From assembly GCF_900115595.1 (NCBI RefSeq), contig NZ_FOXA01000019.1, positions 1 through 49,917 of the forward strand: a DNA stretch of 49,917 bases, written 5' to 3'. Below the pieces are notes generated by a model. That model made no database searches and was not told the origin of the DNA. It saw only the letters and a list, made by a program, of their open reading frames with translations. This DNA is from Tranquillimonas alkanivorans (GTDB lineage Bacteria > Pseudomonadota > Alphaproteobacteria > Rhodobacterales > Rhodobacteraceae). Of this stretch, positions 1 to 8,810 are shown one piece after another. Within the stretch, counting starts at the first letter, position 1. Each line of letters begins with the position of its first letter. The translations under genes and the position numbers were made by a program.

Positions 1-272
1 ACCGGCAAGAACACTGGCCCAGCATCCCGCGGCAGGAGCCCCTTTTGCTTCAGCTCGGACCGCCACGCATAGATCTGCTGCCGCTTCAGATCATGAAGCC
101 GCGCAACCTGGCTAACCGTCGCGCCGCCAATGCCGACAGACTGCAAAATCGCCAGCTTCTCCTCGTCGCTCCACCGACGCCGCCGCTCAACGCCAAGAAT
201 TTCGCCTCGCACTAATGCCTCCAAAGCAAGAGACGTCCTTAATGACGTCACTATGGACGTCTCGTAGCTCAC
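1..272 (-). CDS. IS66-family TnpA (partial, runs off the left edge)
   Basis: Minus-strand reading frame open from about base 272 to the window edge. The product has the TnpA signature of IS66-type elements: a short N-terminal segment, then GVERRRRWSDEEKLAIL, a helix-turn-helix around GGATVSQVARLHDL, and RQQIYAWRSELKQKGLL. TnpA is the small accessory DNA-binding protein of IS66 elements. No ATG is seen. A GTG at 272 or an internal GTG at 212 could start it, and the 5' end may be lost at the junction with the IS30 fragment. The rest of the element (tnpB, tnpC) would lie outside the window. The family call is firm and the start is not. Confidence 0.75.
   Translation of the reverse strand, partial: MSYETSIVTSLRTSLALEALVRGEILGVERRRRWSDEEKLAILQSVGIGGATVSQVARLHDLKRQQIYAWRSELKQKGLLPRDAGPVFLP
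230..263. repeat. Three GACGTC sites at 12-bp spacing forming a 34-bp dyad
   Basis: GACGTC occurs at 232-237, 244-249 and 256-261, exactly 12 bp apart. The outer arms GAGACGTCC (230-238) and GGACGTCTC (255-263) are perfect inverted repeats centred on the central TGACGTCA (243-250). The dyad falls in the 5' end of the IS66 tnpA frame, where it encodes a TS-x-x-TS-x-x-TS repeat, so protein-level constraint may explain it. Confidence 0.6.
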
Positions 273-313
273 AGAGGCGACCCAAAGCAGGTGGTTCAAA
301 CCGGGCGGTTACG

Positions 314-505
314 TGGCAAAAGGGCTCCGTCGAAAATCTCAACAAGCGCGCTCGCCGCTACCTGCCGCGCGACACGCCGGTGGCGGCGCTCTCAAATCGC
401 TACATGAAGGCGATTTGCGACCGCCTGAATGGCACCCCCAGGAAATGCCTCGGCTGGCGAACGCCGGCCGAAGCCTTCCGAGAAGAAATGATGAAACTGA
501 GATAG
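314..505 (+). pseudogene. IS30-family transposase C-terminal remnant
   Basis: About 63 residues match the extreme C terminus of IS30-family DDE transposases: WQKGSVENLNKRARRYLPR, then an ALSNRYMKAICDRLN segment, PRKCLGWRTPAEAF and a stop at 503-505. In intact IS30 transposases this follows the last catalytic Glu region of a protein of roughly 320-380 residues, so over 80% of the gene is missing. Upstream sequence in the same frame (215-313) does not look like transposase and belongs to the neighbouring IS66 piece. The junction therefore lies near 300-314. No terminal inverted repeat could be identified after the stop. Confidence 0.8.
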
Positions 506-599
506 CGGAACGCGTCGCAACGGCCCTTGAGCCCACAAGCGGTGGTTTTGGACGCTAACCCATTGACACAGATATGTTACTCGTACGTTGTCTTGCACT

Positions 600-1298
600 A
601 TGTCAGTCCGAGTGTCTCAATGTGTTCGAAGTTGTGCCATCGAGCGGTACTTTCGCCGGGTTCAACGATGCCTCCCCTTCACTGGAAAGCGTTTGGCCAC
701 TGTTGCAGCATGCGCGGTGGCTTTGACCGTATCGACTGGAGCAGCTCTTGCGCAGTCCTGCGCTGATGACAGGGTTCTGAGGGTGATCGCGGTCGGCGAG
801 AGGATGATGCGCACCTGCTGGCCGACCTCGTCCGAGGGGACGCACACCAGCTTCATGATAGACGCTCTGCCGTCCGCGATCCCGGGCCTCGAAGTGGAGA
901 CGTCGTCGACGCTACTTCTCTACCACAGGGGCCGCAAGGGAAGGCATGTTCCAGTAGGGCATAACAAAATTGGCGAAACTGATATCGGCGCATATCATTA
1001 CGACGTCTTTGTCTTCCCTGGTTCGACGACAATGGTCACTTGGTCGGCAACAACAGAGCCGCCACACCGGTTCCTGTGGATGTTCGACAAGCCTCAGGAA
1101 GACTTGCTTAATCCCAACTTCGACGACGTGGGAACGGTTGTCATCCAGGTCCAGTGGACCCACGGCATGGTCTCCCATAGTTTCAGTTCTATATGGGCGG
1201 CGGAAGCAGCGGAAAGAGCGAAACAAGGTACGGTCGACGCCTATGTGCGAGATCTCGGTCGAATGATCGAGTGGGCCGACTTGGGGCCTGCGAAGTAG
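600..1298 (+). CDS. Secreted protein of unknown function
   Basis: A 232-residue product if started at ATG 600; in-frame TTG 588 and GTG 612 are alternatives. After a basic N region there is a clear Sec signal (KRLATVAACAVALTV) ending in an AxA-type site, GAALAQ/SC. The mature part has a Cys pair near its start and a Trp-rich C-terminal half (TWSATTEPPHRFLWMF, VQWTHGMVSHSFSSIWA), with no motif I can place. The codons use G/C in the third position, as do those of real genes nearby. TTGACA at 563-568 could be a -35 element, but no convincing -10 follows. It stands alone between IS remnants and parDE. Function not recognised. Confidence 0.5.
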   Translation: MSVRVSQCVRSCAIERYFRRVQRCLPFTGKRLATVAACAVALTVSTGAALAQSCADDRVLRVIAVGERMMRTCWPTSSEGTHTSFMIDALPSAIPGLEVETSSTLLLYHRGRKGRHVPVGHNKIGETDIGAYHYDVFVFPGSTTMVTWSATTEPPHRFLWMFDKPQEDLLNPNFDDVGTVVIQVQWTHGMVSHSFSSIWAAEAAERAKQGTVDAYVRDLGRMIEWADLGPAK

Positions 1299-1623
1299 CG
1301 GCAGGGCTCGACGCGACCCACAGGAGCCTACGGAAGCGATCCAGCCGAAGAGATCAAGTCCTACCCTGATCGGGGGAACGAACGGCAATAGGCAGCCGAA
1401 CGAACTGCACATCGTCGAAACTACCCATTTGCGGAGGTCACGAAAATGCGGAACACCCAGCGGCGCGAGAGTGTGTAAAGCTACCGCTCATGCCGCGCGA
1501 ACCCGGCGAAGATGCCGGTTCGCTATCGTTAATTTTCAATATGGCCCGCGACAACGGCGCAATCACTCTTGCATGAAGACAGAGGCTCCCTCACCCACAG
1601 TTAGCTGTGTCGCAGTTGGCGGA
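1299..1623. other. Intergenic stretch, no gene seen
   Basis: About 325 bp between the secreted-protein gene and the end of parE. I see no ORF with coding character, no clear repeat and no convincing terminator. The short ATG-started frames here lack family similarity and run antisense into parE. Confidence 0.5.
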
Positions 1624-1935
1624 TTACGCGTCGAGATCTTGCAGGATGGCCGCCCAATCCTGCCGCGCGCCGAGAACGCGTACGACGAGGATGCCGTCCC
1701 TCTCGGCCAGATACACGATCAAGTGGCGGCGCGACGGGTGGATCCGCACCGGCGGGTCGAACTCCGTGCGCTCTCTTGCCATCTGCGGCCTCCCAGCCAG
1801 AAGGGTCATCGTGTCGAACAGCCCGTCGATGTAGCCGTCCGCCTGCTCATCCGACCAAGTCTCGGCAGAATAGGACCAGATCTCTGCCAGATCGTCTTCC
1901 GCAAGCGGCGTAAGCCGCACCTGTTCAAGCGCCAC
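1624..1935 (-). CDS. parE: ParE-type toxin of a type II toxin-antitoxin system
   Basis: A 103-residue basic RelE/ParE-superfamily protein. Family marks are the N-terminal LTPLAEDDLAEIWSYSAETW helix pair, the GRPQMARERTEFDPPVRIHPSRRHLIVYL core strands and the ending ILVVRVLGARQDW. ParE toxins poison DNA gyrase; some relatives in the superfamily are mRNA interferases, so the target is inferred. It lies directly downstream of parD with an 11-base overlap (1925-1935), the usual antitoxin-first arrangement with translational coupling. The stop is TAA at 1624-1626. Such pairs are common stability modules on plasmids and islands, which fits the IS debris next door. Confidence 0.88.
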   Translation of the reverse strand: MALEQVRLTPLAEDDLAEIWSYSAETWSDEQADGYIDGLFDTMTLLAGRPQMARERTEFDPPVRIHPSRRHLIVYLAERDGILVVRVLGARQDWAAILQDLDA

Positions 1936-2167
1936 GCCGCCGCCGGAACGCCCGTTTCAGCGCCTCCCGATCCAGTTGCCGCGGATCGCCACTCTCGAGG
2001 CCTTCGGAAATCGCGTTTTGGATCGCGGCACGTGCGGCCTCGCGCTTCTGGTCTCTGCGGATGAGATCGCGGACATAATCCGAGGCATTGGCATACGTCC
2101 CGGTGCCCGAGCGCTCGTCGACCCAGCGCCGCATCTCGTCCGGAAGAGATACGTTCATCGTCGCCAT
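1925..2167 (-). CDS. parD: ParD-type antitoxin
   Basis: An 80-residue protein with an N-terminal ribbon-helix-helix DNA-binding domain (MATMNVSLPDEMRRWVDERSG, then TYANASDYVRDLIRRDQ). A charged C-terminal tail rich in Glu, Arg and Ala would wrap and neutralise the ParE toxin. The start ATG at 2167 is preceded by a good AGGAGAG ribosome-binding site. As for other ParD proteins, the dimer is expected to repress its own promoter in the 150-bp gap at 2168-2317. The gene is complete and of normal length. Confidence 0.88.
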   Translation of the reverse strand: MATMNVSLPDEMRRWVDERSGTGTYANASDYVRDLIRRDQKREAARAAIQNAISEGLESGDPRQLDREALKRAFRRRRGA

Positions 2168-2317
2168 CTTGCTCTCCTCATGAGACCTACGAAGGATGCC
2201 AAAGGTAGAAGAATGGCAAACCTTGTCAAGGCGGACCCCTTGCCACCGCTTCCCCGCCAGGCAAGCACGGCTGTGCCGCCGCAGGCCTTCTGTCTCAAGT
2301 GCGGACTTCTGGCGCAG

Positions 2318-3565
2318 TCATGACGAGGCGGGGCGGCTTGGACCGGCAGGTTGGAGGCGCCGCAGGAACGCGCTCAGCGTTTCCACAGCCCGTCCCAGAT
2401 CGGCCGGATCGACATGCTCTTCCGGGACATGGCTAACGCCGTTCCGGCATCTCACGAAAAGCATTACAACCGGGCAGAGATCAGCCATCGCTGAGGCGTC
2501 GTGTGTTGCGCCGGAGGGCAGGAGGCATCCGGCCCCGCCACCCTCTTGTATGGCCCCGAGCAGCACCTCGGTAAGGGCGGCGTCACACGGTTGCGCCGGC
2601 TGCGCATAGGTCCTTTCGACCGCGACGTCGAGGCCCATGCGCTCGGCCTTCTGCACAGCGAAACGCTGAAGCGTCTGCCCTGCCGCCTCGCGCACCTTGT
2701 CGCGCGGTGACCGGAACTCGGCGGTCATCCGCACATGGCCGGGCACGGCGTTCACGACGTTCGGCGAGACGTCGAGCGCGCCCACCGTCGCCCGCAGGTC
2801 CGATGTCTCCCGCCCAAGCCGGTTCACTTCCGTCACCAAGGCTGCGGCCCCAACCAGAGCGTCGCGCCGCCCCTCCATCGGCAGCGTACCGGCGTGTCCG
2901 GTCGCGCCAGTCAGCGTTACGGCGTGCCGCTCGATGCCGCAGATCGTACTAACGGCTGCCAGGGCCTGCCCCTGCGTCTCGAGTACCGGCCCCTGTTCGA
3001 TGTGGGTCTCGAGGAACCCCAAGGCTCCCGCGCGCGGCCGGGCGAGCATGCCGAGTTCGTCGGGGTCGCACCCGAACGCGCGCAGCGCGTCGCGCAGCGT
3101 CGTGCCCTCCGCGTCGGCCATGTCCAGGACAGCCGTGTCGGCCGTCCCCGCAAGCGCGCGAGACCCCAGGAGCGCCGTCGGAAAACGCACGCCTTCTTCG
3201 TCTGCGAAGGCGAGAACCTCAACAGAGAACGGCAGCGTACCGCCCTCCGCACGCAGCTTTTCCAGCGAAAGGATGGACAGGACGACGCCCATGATCCCGT
3301 CGAATGCGCCGCCATGATGCACCGAGTCCTGGTGAGAGCCGAGATAGAATGTGCCCGCCCCCTCCGGCCCGTCCAGCCGCCCAACAAGCGTTCCCGCCGC
3401 GTCCAGCGTCACTGACAGGCCCGCCTCGAGCATCCAGGACTCGAGCAACTCCAATGCGCGCCGATGCTCTTGCGTATAGGGCAGGCGCGTTACGCCCGGG
3501 CCCGGCTCCGAAATGGCGGCGATCGCCTCCAGCCGAGCGGCGGCCTCCTTTCCCCAGTCAGTCAA
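2318..3565 (-). CDS. M20-family Zn-dependent N-carbamoyl-amino-acid / allantoate amidohydrolase
   Basis: Product of about 415 residues, typical of the AllC/L-carbamoylase/beta-ureidopropionase branch of M20 peptidases. Visible metal-site motifs are GSHQDSVHHGGAFDG (His78, Asp89), ADEEG (Glu123/124), ETHIEQGP, and GATHDA followed by CRNGVSHVPEE near the C terminus. These enzymes hydrolyse the carbamoyl or ureido C-N bond of N-carbamoyl amino acids or allantoate in the cytoplasm; the exact substrate cannot be read here. I chose TTG at 3565 because GGAGAGA lies just upstream and this start overlaps the end of the DUF1028 gene by 8 bp. A longer frame to 3676 would run deep into that gene. It is the second gene of the operon, divergent from the ABC importer. 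Confidence 0.82.
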   Translation of the reverse strand: MTDWGKEAAARLEAIAAISEPGPGVTRLPYTQEHRRALELLESWMLEAGLSVTLDAAGTLVGRLDGPEGAGTFYLGSHQDSVHHGGAFDGIMGVVLSILSLEKLRAEGGTLPFSVEVLAFADEEGVRFPTALLGSRALAGTADTAVLDMADAEGTTLRDALRAFGCDPDELGMLARPRAGALGFLETHIEQGPVLETQGQALAAVSTICGIERHAVTLTGATGHAGTLPMEGRRDALVGAAALVTEVNRLGRETSDLRATVGALDVSPNVVNAVPGHVRMTAEFRSPRDKVREAAGQTLQRFAVQKAERMGLDVAVERTYAQPAQPCDAALTEVLLGAIQEGGGAGCLLPSGATHDASAMADLCPVVMLFVRCRNGVSHVPEEHVDPADLGRAVETLSAFLRRLQPAGPSRPASS

Positions 3566-4223
3566 GCACTCTCTCCGGATCGTTCTGTGTGGGCACCTGC
3601 CGGACCCAGTCTGCGTACGCGCCGCTCGTGGCTCGGACGTGCAGATCCTCGAGCGCGCCGATTGGATCTTCGGCATGATGGTCGATACGCAAGGTCAGCG
3701 GCGCGTGGTCCGGGTGCAGCACCAGAAGCGCCGCCGACAAAAGCCCGCGGCTATCGCTGCCCCCCTGTTCGCCGGCACGCAGAGCGCCGATCAGGCGCGT
3801 GGCAAAATCGCCTGTGCCTGCCTGGTAACCATCGCGGATGGCATCGAGCACATCCTCCCGCGTCAGCATGTTGCCGGCCACGACGCCGCCGTCAAAGGTC
3901 CGGCTGCCCATCTCGGCGGTGTTCTGGTCCCCGGTGAAAGCGGCACCGTTTCCAGTCAGGTCGAGCGCCGACAACTGGCGCCACGCGCTCCCCCCGTCGG
4001 CACGCGTGACGACCTCGACCGCCGCCGCTGCGTCGCGACCGGCCCGCATTTCGGCAAGAACGTCCTCACCCCAGAAGGTCGATGGCGCGGCACCCTGGCT
4101 CGCGGACATCCCCGAGTCGAGCACGCCGCGCAAGACCCATCCGCCGACGCAGAGGCTTCCTGTCGCCGCCGCACCGCCAATGGCGCCCGTTTCAGCATCA
4201 CGCACAAGAATTGAAAACGTCAT
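3558..4223 (-). CDS. DUF1028 family protein (Ntn-hydrolase-like)
   Basis: A 221-residue protein starting MTFSILVRDAETGAIGGAAATG, the hallmark N terminus of DUF1028. After initiator removal the Thr or Ser could be the nucleophile, as in Ntn hydrolases. Further family features are the middle segment GNGAAFTGDQN and GGVVAGNMLTREDVLDAI. The biochemical role of DUF1028 is not established, but members often sit beside peptide/amide ABC importers and amidohydrolases. Here it is the first gene of a two-gene operon with the M20 enzyme and faces the transporter promoter. The function is probably hydrolysis of an amide, peptide or carbamoyl compound, by context only. Confidence 0.8.
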   Translation of the reverse strand: MTFSILVRDAETGAIGGAAATGSLCVGGWVLRGVLDSGMSASQGAAPSTFWGEDVLAEMRAGRDAAAAVEVVTRADGGSAWRQLSALDLTGNGAAFTGDQNTAEMGSRTFDGGVVAGNMLTREDVLDAIRDGYQAGTGDFATRLIGALRAGEQGGSDSRGLLSAALLVLHPDHAPLTLRIDHHAEDPIGALEDLHVRATSGAYADWVRQVPTQNDPERVLD

Positions 4224-4248
4224 TCCGCCCCCGGCTCACTTTCCAGAC

Positions 4249-4297
4249 GAATTTATCATGAAAATTTGACGAAGACAAATTATCATGACAAATTCGG
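4249..4297. promoter_or_regulatory. Twin TCATGA-centred operator candidates in the divergent promoter
   Basis: In the gap between the divergent DUF1028 gene and binding-protein gene, two similar AT-rich sites occur in otherwise GC-rich DNA. One is centred on TCATGA at 4256-4261 (AATTTATCATGAAAATTTG). The other is centred on TCATGA at 4283-4288 (ACAAATTATCATGACAAATT). Centres are 27 bp apart. Each has partial dyad symmetry with AAATT/AATTT arms. The natural candidate regulator is the GntR/FCD protein encoded at the end of the transporter operon. Confidence 0.5.
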
Positions 4298-4327
4298 GGA
4301 CGCACGACGCCAACAGGGAGAACACCG

Positions 4328-5908
4328 ATGCAAATTCTGAAGTGGACCCGTCGCGGCCTCATGGCCGGCGCCGCGGGCGCGGCTCTGGCGGTCGGGGCAG
4401 CGATGTCCCCCGCGGCCGCGCAGACGCCGCCGGGCGTCCTGATCGTCGGCCAGATCGCCGAGCCGAAGTCTCTGGATCCGGCCGCCGTCACCGCGCAGAA
4501 CGACTTCCGCATTCTTGTTAATCTATACGAGGGGCTCGTCCGCTACGCGCCCGGCACGCTCGAGCCCGAGCCGCTGCTTGCGACCGACTGGGAGATCAGC
4601 GAGGACGGCACCGAGTACACGTTCAACCTGCGCGAAGGCGTGACCTTCCACGACGGCACTCCTTTCAACGCCGAGGCGGTGAAGTTCAACTTCGACCGGA
4701 TGCTGGACGAGGATCATCCCTACCACGAAACCGGTCCGTTCCCGCTGGCCTTCTTCTTCAGCGCGGTGGAGAACGTCGAGGTCATCGACGACCTGACGGT
4801 GAAGTTCACCCTGAACGAGCCGTTCGCGCCGTTCCTGTCGAACCTCGCCTATCCCACCGGTCTGCTCGTTTCGCCCGACGCCGTGCGCGCGCAGGGGCAG
4901 GACTTCGGCCGCAACCCGGTCGGCACCGGCCCCTTCCGCTTCGCCGAATGGGCGTCAAACGAGCGCGTCGTGCTCGAGCGCAATGTCGACTACTGGGGCG
5001 AGCCCGCCGGCACCGAGGCAGTCGTCTTCCGCCCGATCACCGACGCCAACACCCGCGTGGCCGAACTTCTCGCCGGCGGTATCGACGTGATGGTGGAGGT
5101 GCCCCCAACCTCGCTGTCGCAGTTCGAGGGCGAACAATTCGAGATCCATGAACAGGCCGGCCCGCATGTCTGGTTCCTGATTCTCAACGCGAAGGAAGGT
5201 CCTTTCGCCGACAAGCTGGTGCGCCAGGCCGCGAACTACGCCGTCGACAAGGAGGCAATCGTCAATGACGTGCTCGAAGGCACGGCCGAGGTTGCCGCAG
5301 GGCCGATCCCGCCGGCCTTCGCCTGGGCCTATAACGAAGAGCTCGATCCCTACCCGCACGACCCCGAGCGCGCGCGCGACCTGCTCGCCGAAGCCGGCGT
5401 AGAGAACCCGGAGGTCACGTTCTATGTCACCGAGGGCGGCTCCGGCATGCTGGACCCCGTGCCGATGGCCACGGCGATCCAGGCCGATCTGGCCGAGGTG
5501 GGCTTCGATGTGAACATCGAGACCTACGAGTGGAACACCTTCCTCGGAGAGGTGAACCCCGGGCTGGAGGGCAAGGCGGACATGGCCGAGATGGCCTGGA
5601 TGACCAACGATCCCGACACCCTGCCCTACCTCACCCTGCGCACGGCGGCCTTCCCGGAGGATGGTGGCTTCAACTCGGGCTACTACTCCAACCCGGAGGT
5701 CGACGACCTGCTGGAGCAGGCCCGCACCGCCACCGATCAGGACGAGCGCGCCCGCCTCTACAAGGAGGTGCAGGCGATCGTGAAGGAAGACGCCCCATGG
5801 GTCTTCGTCGCGAACTGGAAGCAGAACGCGGTGACCAACGACCGCGTCGAGGGTTTCGAACTCGAGCCGTCGTTCCTGCTGCAACTGCAGGACGTCACCA
5901 AGGACTGA
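4328..5908 (+). CDS. ABC importer substrate-binding protein, family 5 (dipeptide/oligopeptide type)
   Basis: A 526-residue periplasmic binding protein of the DppA/OppA/SBP_bac_5 family. It starts with a cleavable signal with a Tat-like pair (WTRRGLMAGAAGAALAV, cut after AAA-Q). Family marks follow: EPKSLDPAAVTAQND, YEGLVRY, EDGTEYTFNLREGVTFHDG, NPVGTGPFRF and the C-terminal APWVFVANW. It captures the solute outside the inner membrane for the permeases encoded downstream. The start ATG is preceded by GGGAG. The family binds peptides, nickel chelates, sugars and opines, so specificity is open; the divergent carbamoylase suggests an amide or ureido compound (inference). Confidence 0.9.
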   Translation: MQILKWTRRGLMAGAAGAALAVGAAMSPAAAQTPPGVLIVGQIAEPKSLDPAAVTAQNDFRILVNLYEGLVRYAPGTLEPEPLLATDWEISEDGTEYTFNLREGVTFHDGTPFNAEAVKFNFDRMLDEDHPYHETGPFPLAFFFSAVENVEVIDDLTVKFTLNEPFAPFLSNLAYPTGLLVSPDAVRAQGQDFGRNPVGTGPFRFAEWASNERVVLERNVDYWGEPAGTEAVVFRPITDANTRVAELLAGGIDVMVEVPPTSLSQFEGEQFEIHEQAGPHVWFLILNAKEGPFADKLVRQAANYAVDKEAIVNDVLEGTAEVAAGPIPPAFAWAYNEELDPYPHDPERARDLLAEAGVENPEVTFYVTEGGSGMLDPVPMATAIQADLAEVGFDVNIETYEWNTFLGEVNPGLEGKADMAEMAWMTNDPDTLPYLTLRTAAFPEDGGFNSGYYSNPEVDDLLEQARTATDQDERARLYKEVQAIVKEDAPWVFVANWKQNAVTNDRVEGFELEPSFLLQLQDVTKD

Positions 5909-5918
5909 TCCGGCGGTT

Positions 5919-5939
5919 CCCGGCCCTCGGCGGGCCGGG
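5919..5939 (+). terminator. GC stem-loop after the binding-protein gene (attenuator-like)
   Basis: CCCGGCCC (5919-5926), a 5-base loop, and GGGCCGGG (5932-5939) form a perfect 8-bp stem 11 bases after the stop. There is no U-tract. It probably stabilises the upstream mRNA or attenuates read-through, so the binding protein is made in excess over the permease. Confidence 0.55.
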
Positions 5940-5989
5940 GTCCACCCTCACGACGAGGTCCGCCGTCGCGGATTGAAAAGGAGCAGCCC

Positions 5990-6937
5990 ATGGGCGGCTA
6001 CATCCTCAAGCGCCTCCTCTCCGCCGTCCCGGTCCTGCTGGGGATCACGGTGATCGTGTTCCTGATCATGTCGCTCATCCCCGGTGATCCGGCGACGGCG
6101 ATCCTGGGGGCCTACGCGACGCCCGAGAACGTCGAGAAGCTGAACCGCGACCTCGGGCTCGACGAGCCGATGATCGAGCGGTACTTTATCTGGCTCTACA
6201 ACATGCTCCAGGGCGATTTCGGCCGCTCCTACTCGCTCAACCGCCCCGTGCTCGACGAGATACTCGAGCGCTTCAGCGCTACGCTAATCCTCGCGGGGAC
6301 CAGCTTCATCCTCTGCTCGATCCTCGGCATTCTGGCCGGTGTGGTGTCTGCCGCCCGCCAGTACGGCATGGCCGACAAGCTGATCACTTTTGTCGTGCTG
6401 ATCGGCATCTCCGTACCGTCCTTCTTCCTGGGCATGATGATGATCCTTCTGTTCGCGGTGAACCTGCGCTGGCTTCCGGTCTCGGGCATGTACGCCATCT
6501 ATGGCGGCGGCGACCTGCCCGACCTGATCCGCCACCTGACCATGCCGGCGCTCGCGCTTTCGGCGGTGGCGACGGGCGTCATCGCGCGGATGGCCCGGTC
6601 GGCGATGCTCGAGGTGCTGCGCCAGGACTTCGTTCGCACCGCACGCGCAAAAGGCGTGCATGAGCGGCGCGTCATCACGCGCCACGCCCTGCGCGCCGCG
6701 ATGGTGGCGATCATCCCCGTGCTCGGCATCCAGGCAGGATTCGTTCTGTCGGGCGCCGTCTATATCGAGATCGTGTTCCAGTGGCCCGGCGTGGGCCGGA
6801 TGCTGGTCGATGCAATCCTTACGCGCGACCTGTTGCTGGTGCAGGGCGGCGTGGTCTTCGTCGCCGCCTGCTACGTCCTATTCAACATCGCCGTGGACGT
6901 AGCGCAGAGCCTGCTCGACCCGAGGATCAAGACATGA
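5990..6937 (+). CDS. ABC importer permease (DppB type)
   Basis: A 315-residue inner-membrane permease. The N-terminal helix is YILKRLLSAVPVLLGITVIVF, followed by LIPGDPA, LNRDLGLDEP and the WLYNMLQGDFGRSY periplasmic segment. The conserved cytoplasmic EAA loop, which docks on the ATPase, is MLEVLRQDFVRTARAKGVHERRV with HALRAAM after it. About six transmembrane helices. An AAAGGAG ribosome-binding site precedes ATG 5990. Its last four bases overlap the next gene (ATGA), so translation is coupled. Confidence 0.92.
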   Translation: MGGYILKRLLSAVPVLLGITVIVFLIMSLIPGDPATAILGAYATPENVEKLNRDLGLDEPMIERYFIWLYNMLQGDFGRSYSLNRPVLDEILERFSATLILAGTSFILCSILGILAGVVSAARQYGMADKLITFVVLIGISVPSFFLGMMMILLFAVNLRWLPVSGMYAIYGGGDLPDLIRHLTMPALALSAVATGVIARMARSAMLEVLRQDFVRTARAKGVHERRVITRHALRAAMVAIIPVLGIQAGFVLSGAVYIEIVFQWPGVGRMLVDAILTRDLLLVQGGVVFVAACYVLFNIAVDVAQSLLDPRIKT

Positions 6938-8810
6938 TCGCCTTTCTCCGCCGCCTTTTCCGCAACCGCCTCGCAGGACTGGGTGCGGTGACCTTCGCCG
7001 CGATCGTGCTTTTCGTTGTCGTCACGCCGCTCCTGCCGCTGCCAGACCCGAACGCGACCGCGACGGCCGACCGCTTCATGCGGCCGTTTTCCGAGGGCCA
7101 CCCTCTGGGCACCGATCACCTGGGACGCGACCTACTTGCCCGGCTCGCGGCGGGAACGCGGCTGTCGCTCGCGGTCGGTGTCGCCGCCGCCCTAATCGCG
7201 GCGACCATCGGCTCGGCTATCGGCATCGTGGCAGGCTACTTCGGCGGGCGCATCGACAACGTCATCATGCGCGGCGTCGATATGCTCATGGCGTTTCCCT
7301 ACATCCTGCTCGCACTCGCCATCGTCGCGGCGCTTGGCCCCGGCCTGATGAACGCGCTGATCGCGGTGGCGGCGGTCAACGTTCCCTTCTTCGCTCGAAA
7401 TATTCGCGGCATCACCGTGGGTCTCGCAGGGCGTGAGTTCGTGGATGCCGCGCGGCTGTCGGGCATGGGCCACACCCGCATCATTCTGTCGGAGCTTCTG
7501 CCGAACGTCCTGCCGGTCATCGTCATCGCAATGTCCACGACCGTGGGCTGGATGATCCTCGAGACGGCGGGGCTGAGCTTCCTCGGCCTCGGGAGCCAGC
7601 CACCGCAGGCCGACCTCGGCTCAATGCTGGGCGAGGCGCGGTCCGCATTGATCACCCACCCGCATACCTCGGTCGTGCCGGGGCTGATGATCTTCTTCAT
7701 CGTCATGTCGATCAACCTGCTGGGCGACGGGGTGCGCGACGCGCTCGATCCCCGCCTGCGCTCCGGCGCGCTCAGCCGGCCGCGCGCGATGACCGAGGTG
7801 AAGCGCGAGGATCCTGTGCCCGCGCCCACCGACGACCTTCTGGCGCTGCAGGACCTGCACACCCAGTTCCATGTCGGCGACCGCGTGCTGCGCGCCGTCG
7901 ACGGAGTGAGCCTGACGGTCGCGCCCGGAGAATGCCTGGGCATCATCGGCGAAAGCGGGTCGGGCAAGTCGGTCACGGCGCTTTCGGTCATGGGCCTCGT
8001 CGCCTCGCCTCCAGGCCTCATTACCGGCGGTGCAGTGCGATTTCGGGGCGAGGACCTGGTCGGCGCACCATATGAGCGGCTGCGGCAGGCCCGGGGCGAT
8101 CGCGTCGCCTATATCTTCCAAGACCCGCTTTCCACGCTGCACCCCCTGTACCGCGTCGGCGACCAGTTAGCCGAGGCGATCCGAGCGCACCACAAGGTGG
8201 CCGCGAAGGAAGCACGCGCGCGCGCCGTCGCGCTTCTGCGCGACGTGCGCATCCCGAACGCCGAGAGCCGCCTCGACGACTACCCGCACGAGATGTCTGG
8301 CGGCATGCGTCAGCGGGTGGGCATCGCCATGGCGCTCGCCAATGAACCCGATGTGATTATTGCGGACGAGCCGACGACCGCGCTCGACGTGACCGTGCAA
8401 GCCCAGATCCTGTCACTGCTCGACGACCTGCGGCGCGACCGCGGCCTCGCCATCGTCTTCATCACCCACGACTTCGGGGTGGTGGCACAGCTCTGCGACC
8501 GGGTCGCCGTCATGTACGCCGGCCGCATCGTCGAGGAGGGGCCAACCGGCGCCGTCCTCAACGCCCCGGCGCACCCCTATACCCGCCGTTTGATCGCCTG
8601 CGTGCCGGAACTCGGCCAAGGCCGGCGGGAACTTGCGGCCATTCCCGGCCTGCCGCCGACGCTGGATGACCTGCCCGCAGGCTGCGCCTTCGCACCGCGC
8701 TGCGAAAAGGCGCGGCCCGCCTGCAGCGCCGCACCCATCCCGCTCGAGGGCTCGGGCCGCCGTGCCGTCCGATGCCTCTATCCCGAAACCCGGCCCGAGG
8801 AGGCCGCCTG

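Noticed and set aside
563-590. TTGACA as promoter of the secreted-protein gene
   Set aside because: No acceptable -10 element at 16-18 bp spacing; kept only as a note.
2735-3415. Plus-strand frames over the M20 gene
   Set aside because: The minus strand holds all zinc-site motifs of the M20 family in one frame.
4955-5884. A 309-codon minus-strand frame
   Set aside because: Antisense to the module 1 binding protein with no own motifs.
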